Of a stretch of DNA of 64,000 nucleotides, positions 38,022-47,118 are shown one piece after another (position 1 is the stretch's first letter; each line of letters begins with the position of its first letter). Source of the stretch: Cytophagales bacterium CG12_big_fil_rev_8_21_14_0_65_40_12 (GTDB lineage Bacteria > Bacteroidota > Bacteroidia > Cytophagales > Cyclobacteriaceae); the NCBI GenBank assembly GCA_002786855.1, contig PCUU01000067.1, positions 108,872 to 172,871 of the forward strand, in the 5' to 3' direction. Below the pieces are notes generated by a model. It was given only the letters and a program-made list of their open reading frames with translations. It searched no databases and was not told where the DNA came from. Both the position numbers and the translations under genes were made by a program.

Positions 38022-38658
38022 GAAAAAACTTCTCCTTCTTGCCTTTTTAGTGCTTTCTAGCGCTTGCACATTCATACAACGATACCACAAACTTACCGTT
38101 TCTACGGATACTTACGCGATAGACGAGGTGACCAAAATAAAAATTGACTCAATTTTTATAGATAATAGCCCAGCTGAATCGGACTTATCGCTTTTGCCAG
38201 TTTTTGAATCCATTAAATCTCAGTTGGAGCAGTTCGGCTATACTATCACTTCTTCAGAAAAATCTGCCTATAAACTGATTTACGAGTTGAGCGTAAGCGA
38301 TCCAATCTCTCGAATGAGCTCTTCAACTTCTGAATCAATATCGTCTGCTACAATCACTAAAGAAAACAATGAGGGAAAAGAGGAAGCGTTTATTGTCGAA
38401 AACAAAGTTAGCTACCCTACTTATTCACAGTATTATGAGTATAAGCATAAGTTAAAACTAAAGCTTTTTAGGTCGGTGGATAAGAAATTGCTCTGGCAAA
38501 GTGAATCTGAACTCAATAATGTAAAACATAGTTCGGCCACTTACTCAAAGCTCTTAGTTCTAACTACACTTCAAAATTTCGTACGAAACAGTGCAGAACA
38601 CCCTCACATCAAAACTTATAACAAAAGGCATCAAAAAAATATTTCAGAATCCTTTTAA
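38020..38658 (+). CDS. hypothetical lipoprotein, DUF4136-like
   Basis: The 212-residue protein has an SPII signal (MKKLLLLAFLVLSSAC, Cys at residue 16). The mature part has the layout of DUF4136-like lipoproteins: an early region with KLTVSTDTYAIDEVTKIKID, and LLPVFESIKSQLEQFGYTIT, in which a conserved helix precedes a beta strand. The assignment is tentative. Its ATG overlaps the start codon of the divergent sprT-like gene, so its promoter must lie inside that gene. Confidence 0.72.
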   Translation: MKKLLLLAFLVLSSACTFIQRYHKLTVSTDTYAIDEVTKIKIDSIFIDNSPAESDLSLLPVFESIKSQLEQFGYTITSSEKSAYKLIYELSVSDPISRMSSSTSESISSATITKENNEGKEEAFIVENKVSYPTYSQYYEYKHKLKLKLFRSVDKKLLWQSESELNNVKHSSATYSKLLVLTTLQNFVRNSAEHPHIKTYNKRHQKNISESF

Positions 38659-38715
38659 GCCGCTAACTGTTGACTAACTATTTTATTGCTTCACCCATAA
38701 TTTTAATAGCGTTGA

Positions 38716-38746
38716 TTTGTTTTTGCTAGTGATATATCTAAATTTA
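38716..38746 (+). promoter_or_regulatory. probable promoter for the 67-aa exported protein
   Basis: TTTG at 38716-38719, a 19-bp spacer and TAAATTTA at 38739-38746 (one mismatch to TAnnTTTG) lie 22 bp before the ATG. Confidence 0.5.
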
Positions 38747-38768
38747 GATTACATCAAAACTTTATAAA

Positions 38769-38972
38769 ATGAAAAATCACATTATTAAAACTGGCGTTAT
38801 CATAATTCTATTCATCACTCCCTTTTTTGTTATTCAGGCAAATGAGTGCCGTGAAGTAAAACTGGAATGCAAAGAAAAGAACAAAGCAGATGGGGATTAC
38901 ACCGCCCTAGAGAGAAGTATATGTAGGAATCAAAAACTAGTATGCAAACTGCTTGAGGAAATGGAGCTTTAG
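38769..38972 (+). CDS. small exported cysteine-containing protein
   Basis: A 67-residue protein with a signal peptide (IIKTGVIIILFITPFFVIQA) and a short mature peptide of about 43 residues with four cysteines, in the pattern CREVKLEC and then CRNQKLVC. The two C-x6-C pairs would form two disulfides in the periplasm or outside. It might be a small secreted effector, bacteriocin-like peptide or metal carrier; no family is recognised. It has its own likely promoter. Confidence 0.6.
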   Translation: MKNHIIKTGVIIILFITPFFVIQANECREVKLECKEKNKADGDYTALERSICRNQKLVCKLLEEMEL

Positions 38973-39157
38973 AATTTTACTCCTTCAAGTGAAAATGGCA
39001 TTTAATTAAATTAACCTAAGATTATTGATGGATGCATGACTACATTGCGAGAAGTGAAAGCAGATTCGTCAAATAGTTAGGCTGTTTTTTGAGATTTTCC
39101 TCCGACTTAATTTCGCGCTCCAGATAATATCACCTTGTTTTAACGAGCCCACATCTT

Positions 39158-40144
39158 ATGAATTCTAAAAGTGCTATAGTTGTGTGTCTTCTATGGCTGT
39201 TTGCCTGTACACCTAAAAGGTCAGAAATTGTTCAGTTCGAAGCCCGAAAGACAGATTCAGTCAGCACAGACAATTTAGTGCCCGAGAGTTTCATTATATC
39301 TTCCAAAGTAAAAGGACTGAATGGAGGAATGGTATATTGGGACAGTGCTGTTGAAAAACTCATTGTGTTAGATGGAAATGACGCCCTGAAAGAACGTTTG
39401 ATCAGTAAATTGGGAGATGGCCCCGAAGAAATTGATTTCTTTGCGGGATTCGATATTACAGAAGATTACATTTTCGTGTTTGGTACACAATGCCTAGTGT
39501 ACAAAAAAACAACTTTAGATTTTCTGGGCAAATTTAAACTGCCCAATGCGGACATTCACTGGGTAAAGGAGTTCGATGGAGATTTGCTTCTAGGAGGGCT
39601 TAATTATGAAGCCAATGAATATGTTGTTTTCTCTTCGAAATTTAACTCAAAAGACGGCTTTACAGAAATTCATGAAGCATTTACCGTTGCTTTTCCCGAG
39701 GACTTAGATGAATTAAGCAAAATCACCGAAGCTGAGGTAATGGGCGAAAATCTTTTCATTCTAAAACCTCATATTGGTGAGTTGATCAAGGTGAATAAAT
39801 CTTATAAGCAAGTATTCGACAAGCCTTTGCCGTACAGGTTCGACCAAGAAGAAAATGTGATAGAATACCCAGATGGAGAAATAGACATAGAAAGATTGGA
39901 ATCTTGGTCCTTTAGCAGCTACAACAACAAGCTACTAGTGCTTAGAGATTTAGATATGTCGGAACCTGATAAAGCAAGCACTAAAACACACAGAAATACC
40001 ATCCACGTGCTCGACCAAGATGGTCTGTTTTTAGGTAGAATTAGAATCGATAATAAAGCGGTGTATATTAGTGCAATAGGCAAAAGGTTATACGCTATTG
40101 ACCCAGTATCCGAAAAGTATGTTGTTTATGAGGTTTTGGACTAG
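39158..40144 (+). CDS. 6-bladed beta-propeller lipoprotein
   Basis: A 328-residue protein with an SPII signal (lipobox LFAC, Cys at residue 17) followed by beta-propeller blades: KVKGLNGGMVYWDSAVEKLI, LISKLGDGPEEIDFFAGFDI and NTIHVLDQDGLFLGRIRID. The GDGPEE motif matches the GDGPAE of the 9264-10271 propeller. Relatives are encoded singly or in paralogous clusters in Bacteroidota. It overlaps the following gene by 17 bp. Confidence 0.75.
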   Translation: MNSKSAIVVCLLWLFACTPKRSEIVQFEARKTDSVSTDNLVPESFIISSKVKGLNGGMVYWDSAVEKLIVLDGNDALKERLISKLGDGPEEIDFFAGFDITEDYIFVFGTQCLVYKKTTLDFLGKFKLPNADIHWVKEFDGDLLLGGLNYEANEYVVFSSKFNSKDGFTEIHEAFTVAFPEDLDELSKITEAEVMGENLFILKPHIGELIKVNKSYKQVFDKPLPYRFDQEENVIEYPDGEIDIERLESWSFSSYNNKLLVLRDLDMSEPDKASTKTHRNTIHVLDQDGLFLGRIRIDNKAVYISAIGKRLYAIDPVSEKYVVYEVLD

Positions 40145-41150
40145 TCTTTACTTTCTCGTTCTTGCTCACCTCTTGGTTGGGCAGAAAAACGAACGGCTTG
40201 ATTTTGTTGACAGCATTGGTAAGATTTACCCCGATTATAAGTTCGTCTACATGAACGACAACTACCAAATCAACCAATTTACAATTTATGATGAACACAT
40301 CACACTGTTGCTGTCTTCATGGAACAAAGGCAGCGAAATTACCGATGCCCATTTATTGTTGTTAGATCCTAATTCTCAAATAACCCTTGATACGCTTACA
40401 TTTTATAAGACAATGTTGCGGAATCATGGCCGCCATTTTTATTATGGCATCGACAAACAAAACCTCATTTTCAGGCCATTGGGAGGATATTTTACGGAAA
40501 CCCAAAGGCCCTTTTTCAATAATCTGAGTATCGAAATACAAATAGACAAAGAACGGTTTTCACATTCTAAATATATTTTCGACTTAGAAAAGTCTAGCCT
40601 AAATCTCTATTTCCATTTCTTAAACCCAATAAACCTTAATGTTGAAGCAAACAGAAAAGACATTGCGCTTTACATCAATGCGCAAAGACAGGAGGTTTAT
40701 GAAGTAAAAAAAATCGCTCCAAGCTTAAAACTTAAAGAACCTGTTTTCTACAAAAACTATTTCCCACAAATCATTACCGAAAAACAGGTCATTGTACTGG
40801 ACTTGCTCGGTAACCAATTGATATTTGCAAATAAAAAGGATTTAAAAAGACAGCAGATTAAAAACTTAGATGATCTAAAAAACAGAGCATTCAGATATGA
40901 CCTTTTATTCGATGAGACCTATCAGAACCTTTACTTAAAAATAGAAAATGGTACTAAAGCCGAGCTTTATAAGCTAATGGGCGATGAATTCAAACTTTTA
41001 AATATTAAACTTCCTAAGTCTTGGAACTACGATGGGCTAGGATCGAATCATTCAACACCAACCTTCATCAACAATGGTAAGCTTTATACCGTTCTGAGTA
41101 TTAATCAGAACGGTCGTCAGTTAGATGGAATATTCATGCAAGTGCTCTAA
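40128..41150 (+). CDS. secreted propeller-like hypothetical protein
   Basis: A 340-residue exported protein with signal peptide MRFWTSLYFLVLAHLLVGQ. The start at 40128 is preferred to in-frame ATGs ten and three codons before. The mature part has repeating strand-turn-strand units (ITLLLSSWNKGSEITDAHLL, YLKIENGTKAELYKLMGDEF), suggesting a propeller, but without strong sequence signatures. It is translationally coupled to the upstream propeller lipoprotein, so the two probably work together on the cell surface or in the periplasm. Confidence 0.65.
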   Translation: MRFWTSLYFLVLAHLLVGQKNERLDFVDSIGKIYPDYKFVYMNDNYQINQFTIYDEHITLLLSSWNKGSEITDAHLLLLDPNSQITLDTLTFYKTMLRNHGRHFYYGIDKQNLIFRPLGGYFTETQRPFFNNLSIEIQIDKERFSHSKYIFDLEKSSLNLYFHFLNPINLNVEANRKDIALYINAQRQEVYEVKKIAPSLKLKEPVFYKNYFPQIITEKQVIVLDLLGNQLIFANKKDLKRQQIKNLDDLKNRAFRYDLLFDETYQNLYLKIENGTKAELYKLMGDEFKLLNIKLPKSWNYDGLGSNHSTPTFINNGKLYTVLSINQNGRQLDGIFMQVL

Positions 41151-41163
41151 TCCAATTCAACCC

Positions 41164-42471
41164 TTATTTCTGCCTGAAAACTAGGTTAATTGGTACTCCG
41201 TCAAACTCGAAATGCGCCCTTAGCTTGTTCTCCAAGAAGCGCTCATAGGGTTCTTTAATGTATTGAGGTAGATTACAGAAAAAAGCGATCGTTGGCGTTC
41301 GAGTCGGCAATTGAGTAATATATTTTATTTTAACATATTTACCCTTTAATGCTGGTGGTGGGTAATGCTCAATTTCAGAGAGCATGGCCTCATTCAATTG
41401 CGAAGTGGACACCTTTCTCGATCTGTTTTCGTTGATTTTCACGGCCATTTCTATGGCTTGAAAAATCCTCTGCTTTTCGGTTACCGAAGTGAAGATTTTC
41501 GGGATCCAAGTCAATTGACCTAATTTCTCGTCCATTTCGGCAGTGAACCTTTTCATGGTATTAGAGTCCTTTTCAATCAAATCCCATTTGTTCACCATCA
41601 CCATAATCCCCTTTCGGTATTTTAAGGCCAGGCTAATAATGTTCATATCTTGGGCTTCTAAACCGCGGGTGGCATCAATCATTAGAATGCAAACGTCAGA
41701 ATCTTGCAAGGCCTGCAATGCCCTCATGACAGAGTAGAACTCGATGTCTTCGTGTACTTTAGATTTCTTGCGAATGCCAGCAGTATCGGTCAAGATAAAA
41801 TCCTGACCAAATAAAGTGTAGTGCGTATTGATTGAATCACGTGTAGTACCCGCTAAATCGGTAACTATGGTCCTTTCTTTGCCCAAAAGTGCATTCACAA
41901 AAGAGGACTTGCCAGCATTTGGCCTCCCTAAAATTGCAATTTTCGGTATGCCATCTTCTGGGTTTTCATTGCCCTCTTCTTCAAAATATTTAACTACCTC
42001 ATCCAGTACTTCACCAGTTCCAGAACCACTAGCAGCAGAGATAGGAAACACTTCTCCTAAACCCATTTCGTAGAATTCGGCCGATGCATATGACTTTTCT
42101 GCGGTATCGGCCTTGTTGGCCACCACGATAACAGGCTTTCTGATGCTTCTGACAATCCTGGCAAATTCTCTATCCAAGGGATGCAAGCCATCATGACAAT
42201 CGGCCATGAATATGATGACCGAAGCCTCTTCCATGGCCTCAGCTACTTGGGTACGAATGGCACCTTCGAAAACATCTTCAGACCCTGTTACATACCCACC
42301 TGTATCAATAACCGTGAAAAACTTACCTACCCATTGTGCATAACCATAATGACGATCGCGAGTAACCCCACTCTCATTGTCCATAATGGCCTGTCTTTTC
42401 TCAACAAGTCGGTTAAAAAATGTCGACTTCCCCACATTGGGCCTACCCACGATAGCTACTATATTCGCCAT
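41164..42471 (-). CDS. der: ribosome-associated GTPase Der (EngA)
   Basis: The 435-residue protein has two tandem GTPase domains, each with its own G1-G4 motifs: GRPNVGKSTFFNRL, DTGG, NKAD in the first; GRPNAGKSSFVNAL, DTAG, NKWD in the second. A C-terminal KH-like domain follows (LKGKYVKIKYITQLPTRTPT). It acts in assembly of the 50S subunit. It is 31 bp downstream of era on the same strand, an unusual but sensible pairing of ribosome-assembly GTPases. Convergent with the secreted protein gene. Confidence 0.97.
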   Translation of the reverse strand: MANIVAIVGRPNVGKSTFFNRLVEKRQAIMDNESGVTRDRHYGYAQWVGKFFTVIDTGGYVTGSEDVFEGAIRTQVAEAMEEASVIIFMADCHDGLHPLDREFARIVRSIRKPVIVVANKADTAEKSYASAEFYEMGLGEVFPISAASGSGTGEVLDEVVKYFEEEGNENPEDGIPKIAILGRPNAGKSSFVNALLGKERTIVTDLAGTTRDSINTHYTLFGQDFILTDTAGIRKKSKVHEDIEFYSVMRALQALQDSDVCILMIDATRGLEAQDMNIISLALKYRKGIMVMVNKWDLIEKDSNTMKRFTAEMDEKLGQLTWIPKIFTSVTEKQRIFQAIEMAVKINENRSRKVSTSQLNEAMLSEIEHYPPPALKGKYVKIKYITQLPTRTPTIAFFCNLPQYIKEPYERFLENKLRAHFEFDGVPINLVFRQK

Positions 42472-42502
42472 GTTCTAATATCTATAATCTAAATTCTGAT
42501 TT

Positions 42503-43390
42503 CTAACTTGTATAGCCAAACCGCTTTAGTTTCGCTTCATTTTTTCGCCAATCTTTCTCTACTTTCACGTGGGTTTCAAGAAAGATTTTCTTTCCAAAAA
42601 AGACCTCCAGGTCTATTCTGGCCTCCGTTCCTACCTTTTTAAGGGACTCGCCCTTATGCCCAATCACAATGCCTTTTTGGCTATCGCGCTCAACGTAAAT
42701 ATCGGCCGAAATTCTAATGATATCCTCATCTTCTTTGAAAGAAGTCGTCACCACTTCACAGCTATAAGGAATTTCCTTTTTATAGTTCCTGAAGATTTTT
42801 TCACGGATCATTTCATCTACGAAAAAGCGTTCAGGTTTATCTGTGAGCGTATCTTTAGGAAAATATGCAGGATGCTCTGGCAAGTGCTCCACTATTTTAC
42901 CGAACAGTTCTTCAATACCTTGCTTCTCCAGCGCAGACACCATTATGGTATCATGGAAATCCATGATTTCTTTCCAATAAGCCACCTTATCTTCGGCTTG
43001 AGAACCTTTGGCCAAATCGATTTTATTCATCACCAAAACCACAGGAACTTCCACTTCCTTTAAAAAATCAATGACTTTTTCACCATCATACTTTTCGTAA
43101 AGGTCTGTAACAAAAAGAATCAGGTCAGAATCTTCGAAGGAGCTAGTCACAAAGCGCATCATGGTCTCGTGCAGCTCGTATTCTGGTTTAATGATACCGG
43201 GAGTGTCGGAATAAATGACCTGAAAATCATCTCCACTCAAAATCCCCATAATGCGATGTCGCGTGGTTTGGGCTTTTGAGGTAATGATAGAGAGACGCTC
43301 GCCCACCATGGCATTCATCAAAGTAGATTTTCCTACGTTGGGTTTTCCTATAATGCTCACAAAACCAGCCTTGTGTGGACGCTCAGCCAT
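42503..43390 (-). CDS. era: GTPase Era
   Basis: A 295-residue protein: an N-terminal GTPase domain (GKPNVGKSTLMNAMVGERL, DTPG, NKID) and a C-terminal KH domain with the GHKGESLKKVGTEARIDLE motif that binds the 3' end of 16S rRNA. It functions in 30S maturation. It is followed by der, and its start lies 94 bp from the tRNA gene on the opposite strand. Confidence 0.97.
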   Translation of the reverse strand: MAERPHKAGFVSIIGKPNVGKSTLMNAMVGERLSIITSKAQTTRHRIMGILSGDDFQVIYSDTPGIIKPEYELHETMMRFVTSSFEDSDLILFVTDLYEKYDGEKVIDFLKEVEVPVVLVMNKIDLAKGSQAEDKVAYWKEIMDFHDTIMVSALEKQGIEELFGKIVEHLPEHPAYFPKDTLTDKPERFFVDEMIREKIFRNYKKEIPYSCEVVTTSFKEDEDIIRISADIYVERDSQKGIVIGHKGESLKKVGTEARIDLEVFFGKKIFLETHVKVEKDWRKNEAKLKRFGYTS

Positions 43391-43418
43391 GTATTTTTAA
43401 AATTAGTTCGCAAAGTTA

Positions 43419-43450
43419 CTTGTTTAGAATGGATTTATCACCTACTTTTG
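43419..43450 (+). promoter_or_regulatory. promoter of initiator tRNA gene
   Basis: CTTG at 43419-43422 (near -33 TTTG), a 20-bp spacer and TACTTTTG at 43443-43450 lie about 34 bp before the tRNA. Confidence 0.5.
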
Positions 43451-43483
43451 TATCCCACTTCGGAATAGCTGAAGTTGATATAT

Positions 43484-43556
<73 letters not shown>

Positions 43557-43561
43557 CAAGT

Positions 43562-43600
43562 AAAGCCTTTTGAAGCAATTCAAGAGGCTTTTTTTATTTT
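43562..43600 (+). terminator. terminator of tRNA-fMet transcript
   Basis: A stem of about 13 bp (AAAGCCTTTTGAA / TTCAAGAGGCTTT, one G-U) with loop GCAA and a long T-tract. Confidence 0.9.
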
Positions 43601-43627
43601 CGGTAACCGTAATAGTAACCATTGGAG

Positions 43628-45058
43628 CTACTTTATCATCTTTCTTGAAGACTTTATGACATGATAGATGATGACCGAATTTCCAATTCTCATTAAAGCC
43701 GCAACTACTGGATTCAATAAAGTCTCTCCATAAGTAAGATTGAATGTAGGAAAAAGAGTATAAGAGTATAACTTCAAACCTTCAATAAAACCACCATATA
43801 GGTTTCGCCAATTAAAACCGGCAATAGAATCTATAAAATGCACATTCAAGCCATTACCAACTGCTATTAATAGAAGCACCATTAAGAGATGAAAAACGAT
43901 CAAAGTCCTGAGCGACTTTAGGAGATTATTACCATAATCACTTATTAAACCGTTAAGTACAACCACAAAGAAATGTTCTAACCTACCCAAAGACCACAGA
44001 GCGTTTGTCAACGCTCCCTCATTTCTAAGTTCATGCATTTCTTTGGAGTAAAAATGATTGCTTAACATAGTGTCTTTTTGATTGGCATAAGACAATTTAA
44101 GTTGCCTGTAGAAATCTCTCATCTGCCTTGTGTCTTCCAATTCTCCCTCACTAAAACTCAAACCAAACTGCCCAGACCTGAATCCATAACAAACACATAG
44201 ATTATCTCCCCAATCTACGTTAGTAAATACACAATTGTGAATTTGACTATTGGAGAATCCAATTTGGCTAAATTTCCTAAAATCTACTTGAAAGAACTCT
44301 GTTGCATCCATTGAGGAATCATAAATGTATATCGCACTTTGTTCATCAGCTGGACAAAGACGCATTATTTTAAACTTGGAAGAATTACTAAAACTCCCAA
44401 TATGGAAATTCTTGACTGCACAGTCTGCCAAAAGGATATTTGAATCATGGCTCACAGCTTCAATTGTTAGCCTTTGATTTATCCTACATTGTTCAATCCT
44501 AATTTTTCTAATGCCTTTAGGTCTCAGCATTAAACTACCAATCTGAGTATAGTTTTTAAGCCAATCTCCATTGCACTGATCCGAGTAAACTTTACCAATC
44601 AAGCCCCTATGAATTTCAAATGTACCATTCACATTAAAGCCTTCTTCAAAACCCAACCCGCCAAACTCGTTATAATCGAGTACCATTATATTCAAGGCGC
44701 TTCCAGATGTAAAGCCGATGTGTCCTTCACATTTAGTTTGTCTGAACCTCAATAACGACTTAAACTCCGCTCCAATGACCTGAAACCCTTCCTTCAATAT
44801 ACATTGGGCAATCTCAAACCATCCTTCTAAAATTAATCCCTTACCCAATGTCAAGTATTTTAAAAAGACACAGTTATTGAATTCCAAGTCCTGAAAATGA
44901 CAGTTTTCGATATAGATTGACTTTTCAAACTGAATCTTATTAATGAGAATTTTCGAAGCACACTTTAATCCATGAATTCTAATCCTATCTCCATCGAGAT
45001 AATCGACTACTTCACCATTAAGGATGCTGATTATTTCCTCTTGGGTTGTGACTTTCAT
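43628..45058 (-). CDS. beta-helix/pentapeptide-like protein with membrane C-terminus
   Basis: The 476-residue protein starts with about 290 residues of irregular short strands with recurring N/C/F positions (FHQDLEF-like ENCHFQDLEFNNCVFLKYL, NSQIHNCVFTNVDWG), suggesting a right-handed beta-helix of the pentapeptide type. Then comes a linker (RQMRDFYRQLKLSYANQKD) typical of pentapeptide-membrane fusions. Two or three hydrophobic segments follow (TLIVFHLLMVLLLIAVG, PVVAALMRIGNSVIIYHVI). The layout resembles channel-like pentapeptide proteins. It is the last gene of the restriction island and could be an effector or an unrelated membrane protein. No defence family is recognised. Confidence 0.7.
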   Translation of the reverse strand: MKVTTQEEIISILNGEVVDYLDGDRIRIHGLKCASKILINKIQFEKSIYIENCHFQDLEFNNCVFLKYLTLGKGLILEGWFEIAQCILKEGFQVIGAEFKSLLRFRQTKCEGHIGFTSGSALNIMVLDYNEFGGLGFEEGFNVNGTFEIHRGLIGKVYSDQCNGDWLKNYTQIGSLMLRPKGIRKIRIEQCRINQRLTIEAVSHDSNILLADCAVKNFHIGSFSNSSKFKIMRLCPADEQSAIYIYDSSMDATEFFQVDFRKFSQIGFSNSQIHNCVFTNVDWGDNLCVCYGFRSGQFGLSFSEGELEDTRQMRDFYRQLKLSYANQKDTMLSNHFYSKEMHELRNEGALTNALWSLGRLEHFFVVVLNGLISDYGNNLLKSLRTLIVFHLLMVLLLIAVGNGLNVHFIDSIAGFNWRNLYGGFIEGLKLYSYTLFPTFNLTYGETLLNPVVAALMRIGNSVIIYHVIKSSRKMIK

Positions 45059-45131
45059 TATGTCTAATTGTTAATCATGACTCGAACTACGCTTGATTTA
45101 GCCGTTAGAGTTAAAGTGTTAATAATTCAAT

Positions 45132-46406
45132 TCAGCTGAACCTCAAGATCTCTTCATAAATAGGATAAAGTCTTTTGAACTCATCAAGGATCGTCTCTCC
45201 TATTTGATCCTCAGATAAAAAAGGGTCATTTTTATCAAAGTCTCGGGCCAGAATTAAATATTTTTTTTGATTATCGGTCATCATCAAATCGTAGGTATCT
45301 TCAAAACTTTGTAAATCCGAGATTTTGTGATCTACTCCTCCAACGAATAATCTATAAGATGCTCCAAGATCTTCTAGTAACTGATGAAAGTACTTTCTAT
45401 AAGACAATGATGATTTGAGTTCATTCTTTAAATTTTCTCTGAGTTGTTTACTTCCATAATCCTTTCCTATTGCAAACCAAACACCTATTACCGCCCTAAC
45501 TAAAATTACCTGAATTCGAGGGAGCTCCATAAAAGAGCGACCATTAGCTCTTTCTTTAGAGTATCCATAGTGGAGCCACATTGCGTCTTGTTGTTTTTGA
45601 TTAAAGCCCTTTCTGTAAACTTCAGATGAAGTGATATTCGGTTTCCACCAATGAGCATTTAGTTCTTTCAAGTCAAATTCTTGAAATCTAGGATAGATTA
45701 TTTTATGGAGTTCTTTCATTCTCTCTTTCACAACCTTTCTTTGCGCATTGGCCTTTTCTCCATAATCATAGTGGAAAGGCTCAGTATAAGCATGATAGTG
45801 CCTATCCTTAAAGAATTGATCGTTAAGCGTTATGGAAGTTGACAAAGGCTTGTTCTGAGTGAGAGACAAAGAGTTTATGTCTGAGCGATTAGCGGCATCT
45901 CGACTTCTGATTCTACCGTACACCATCTCATAACTCTCTATAAACCCATCTTCTATATCACTTGAAGAGTTGTACAATTCAGAAAACCAATTCAATAGCT
46001 TGGTGCATTCATTTTGGTCATCAATCAAAATTGAAACTTCTGTATTATGATAGAAACCAGACTCAGTTGCGTTGGCAGACCCAATAAAGGCAATCAACCC
46101 AGATGCCCTTTTTATAATGTAGACCTTAGGATGGAATGTAGAACTGTCTTTATAGATTCTTGCTTTGAATAATGCCTGATCCGAACAATCCTTTAATCTC
46201 TTTATAACGTTAATTGGAGTGGCCAAATCAACACCAACTAGATATTGCCTTTTGCAGTCTGAAGTCAAAGCATTTTCTATTTTAGATAGAATTGGCAGTG
46301 TTAGTAATGCAGTGGCAACATAAACTTCTTCAGCAGATTCAAGGGCTGGTATTAATGAGTCTCCAAGTTTCAATATCATATGCATAAAATTACTCTTTAG
46401 ATACAA
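45132..46406 (-). CDS. PLD-type (HKD) nuclease-like protein
   Basis: The 424-residue protein opens with a phospholipase-D-like domain: YVATALLTLPILSKIENAL, STFHPKVYIIKR (HPK at residues 92-94) and FIGSANATESGFYHNTEVSI. This is one HKD half, as in PLD nucleases that dimerise and in the N-termini of some restriction helicases. The C-terminal ~230 residues are helical and unfamiliar. It starts 10 bp downstream of the metallopeptidase gene and is probably an accessory nuclease of the type I restriction operon. An alternative start is at 46385. Confidence 0.75.
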   Translation of the reverse strand: MYLKSNFMHMILKLGDSLIPALESAEEVYVATALLTLPILSKIENALTSDCKRQYLVGVDLATPINVIKRLKDCSDQALFKARIYKDSSTFHPKVYIIKRASGLIAFIGSANATESGFYHNTEVSILIDDQNECTKLLNWFSELYNSSSDIEDGFIESYEMVYGRIRSRDAANRSDINSLSLTQNKPLSTSITLNDQFFKDRHYHAYTEPFHYDYGEKANAQRKVVKERMKELHKIIYPRFQEFDLKELNAHWWKPNITSSEVYRKGFNQKQQDAMWLHYGYSKERANGRSFMELPRIQVILVRAVIGVWFAIGKDYGSKQLRENLKNELKSSLSYRKYFHQLLEDLGASYRLFVGGVDHKISDLQSFEDTYDLMMTDNQKKYLILARDFDKNDPFLSEDQIGETILDEFKRLYPIYEEILRFS

Positions 46407-46416
46407 AAAAGCAACT

Positions 46417-47118
46417 TTATATTAGGCTCTTCTCCAACCTCAACTTCCATCTTTGCCAACCAGGTAACACGCTTTCTAAAAGCGAGTAGAAATTCCGACT
46501 ATGGTCGGGGTGTACTAAATGACAAAGCTCATGAACAATTACATACTCAATACACTTACTTGGCGCTTTGATGATTTCTGGATTCAGCATAATCTTACCT
46601 GAAGGAGTACAGCTACCCCACCTATTCTTCATTCTTCTGATTTCCAATTCAGGTTCCAGATTGAATTGCTGAAACAAGGATTGTGAACTGGCAAATGCTT
46701 CTTCAAATTTATGTGTGCTATGCGCCTGATACCAAGCAGAAAGTAATTGTTTCACTTTTGTTTGGTTAGGTTGCGCACTTGTAGTCACTTCAAAATTTCC
46801 AGCCCTGAGTTTCACCAAATTAGATTCTCCTTGGCGGATTTTCAAGAGATACTTTTTACCCAAATACAAATGTGATTCTCCTGAAACATATTCTCTTTCA
46901 GGGGTTCTGGGTAAAAACTGATCGAAATATGCCCATTGCTTAATGATCCATCGGGCTCTTTTGAGTACTTTTTCTTGGACTTCTTGAAGATTGGTTTTTA
47001 GAGGGGCAAGTACAATGACAGTTAAATCTGGATGCACCTCAATGGCCAAGGTTTTACGATTGCGCCAATCAACACCAAATGTAATTTCTTGTGTACCGTA
47101 CTGTATTGAATGCTCCAT
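46417..47118 (-). CDS. YgjP-like zinc metallopeptidase (DUF45)
   Basis: The 233-residue protein belongs to the YgjP/DUF45 family of M48-type metallopeptidases common beside type I restriction genes. It has the zinc motif IVHELCHLVHPDH (H196, E197, H200) and the preceding MKNRWGSCTPSGKIMLNPE signature. The start at 47118 is supported by an ATGA overlap with the hsdR stop. The role in restriction is not known; processing of the restriction complex is a possibility. Confidence 0.88.
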   Translation of the reverse strand: MEHSIQYGTQEITFGVDWRNRKTLAIEVHPDLTVIVLAPLKTNLQEVQEKVLKRARWIIKQWAYFDQFLPRTPEREYVSGESHLYLGKKYLLKIRQGESNLVKLRAGNFEVTTSAQPNQTKVKQLLSAWYQAHSTHKFEEAFASSQSLFQQFNLEPELEIRRMKNRWGSCTPSGKIMLNPEIIKAPSKCIEYVIVHELCHLVHPDHSRNFYSLLESVLPGWQRWKLRLEKSLI

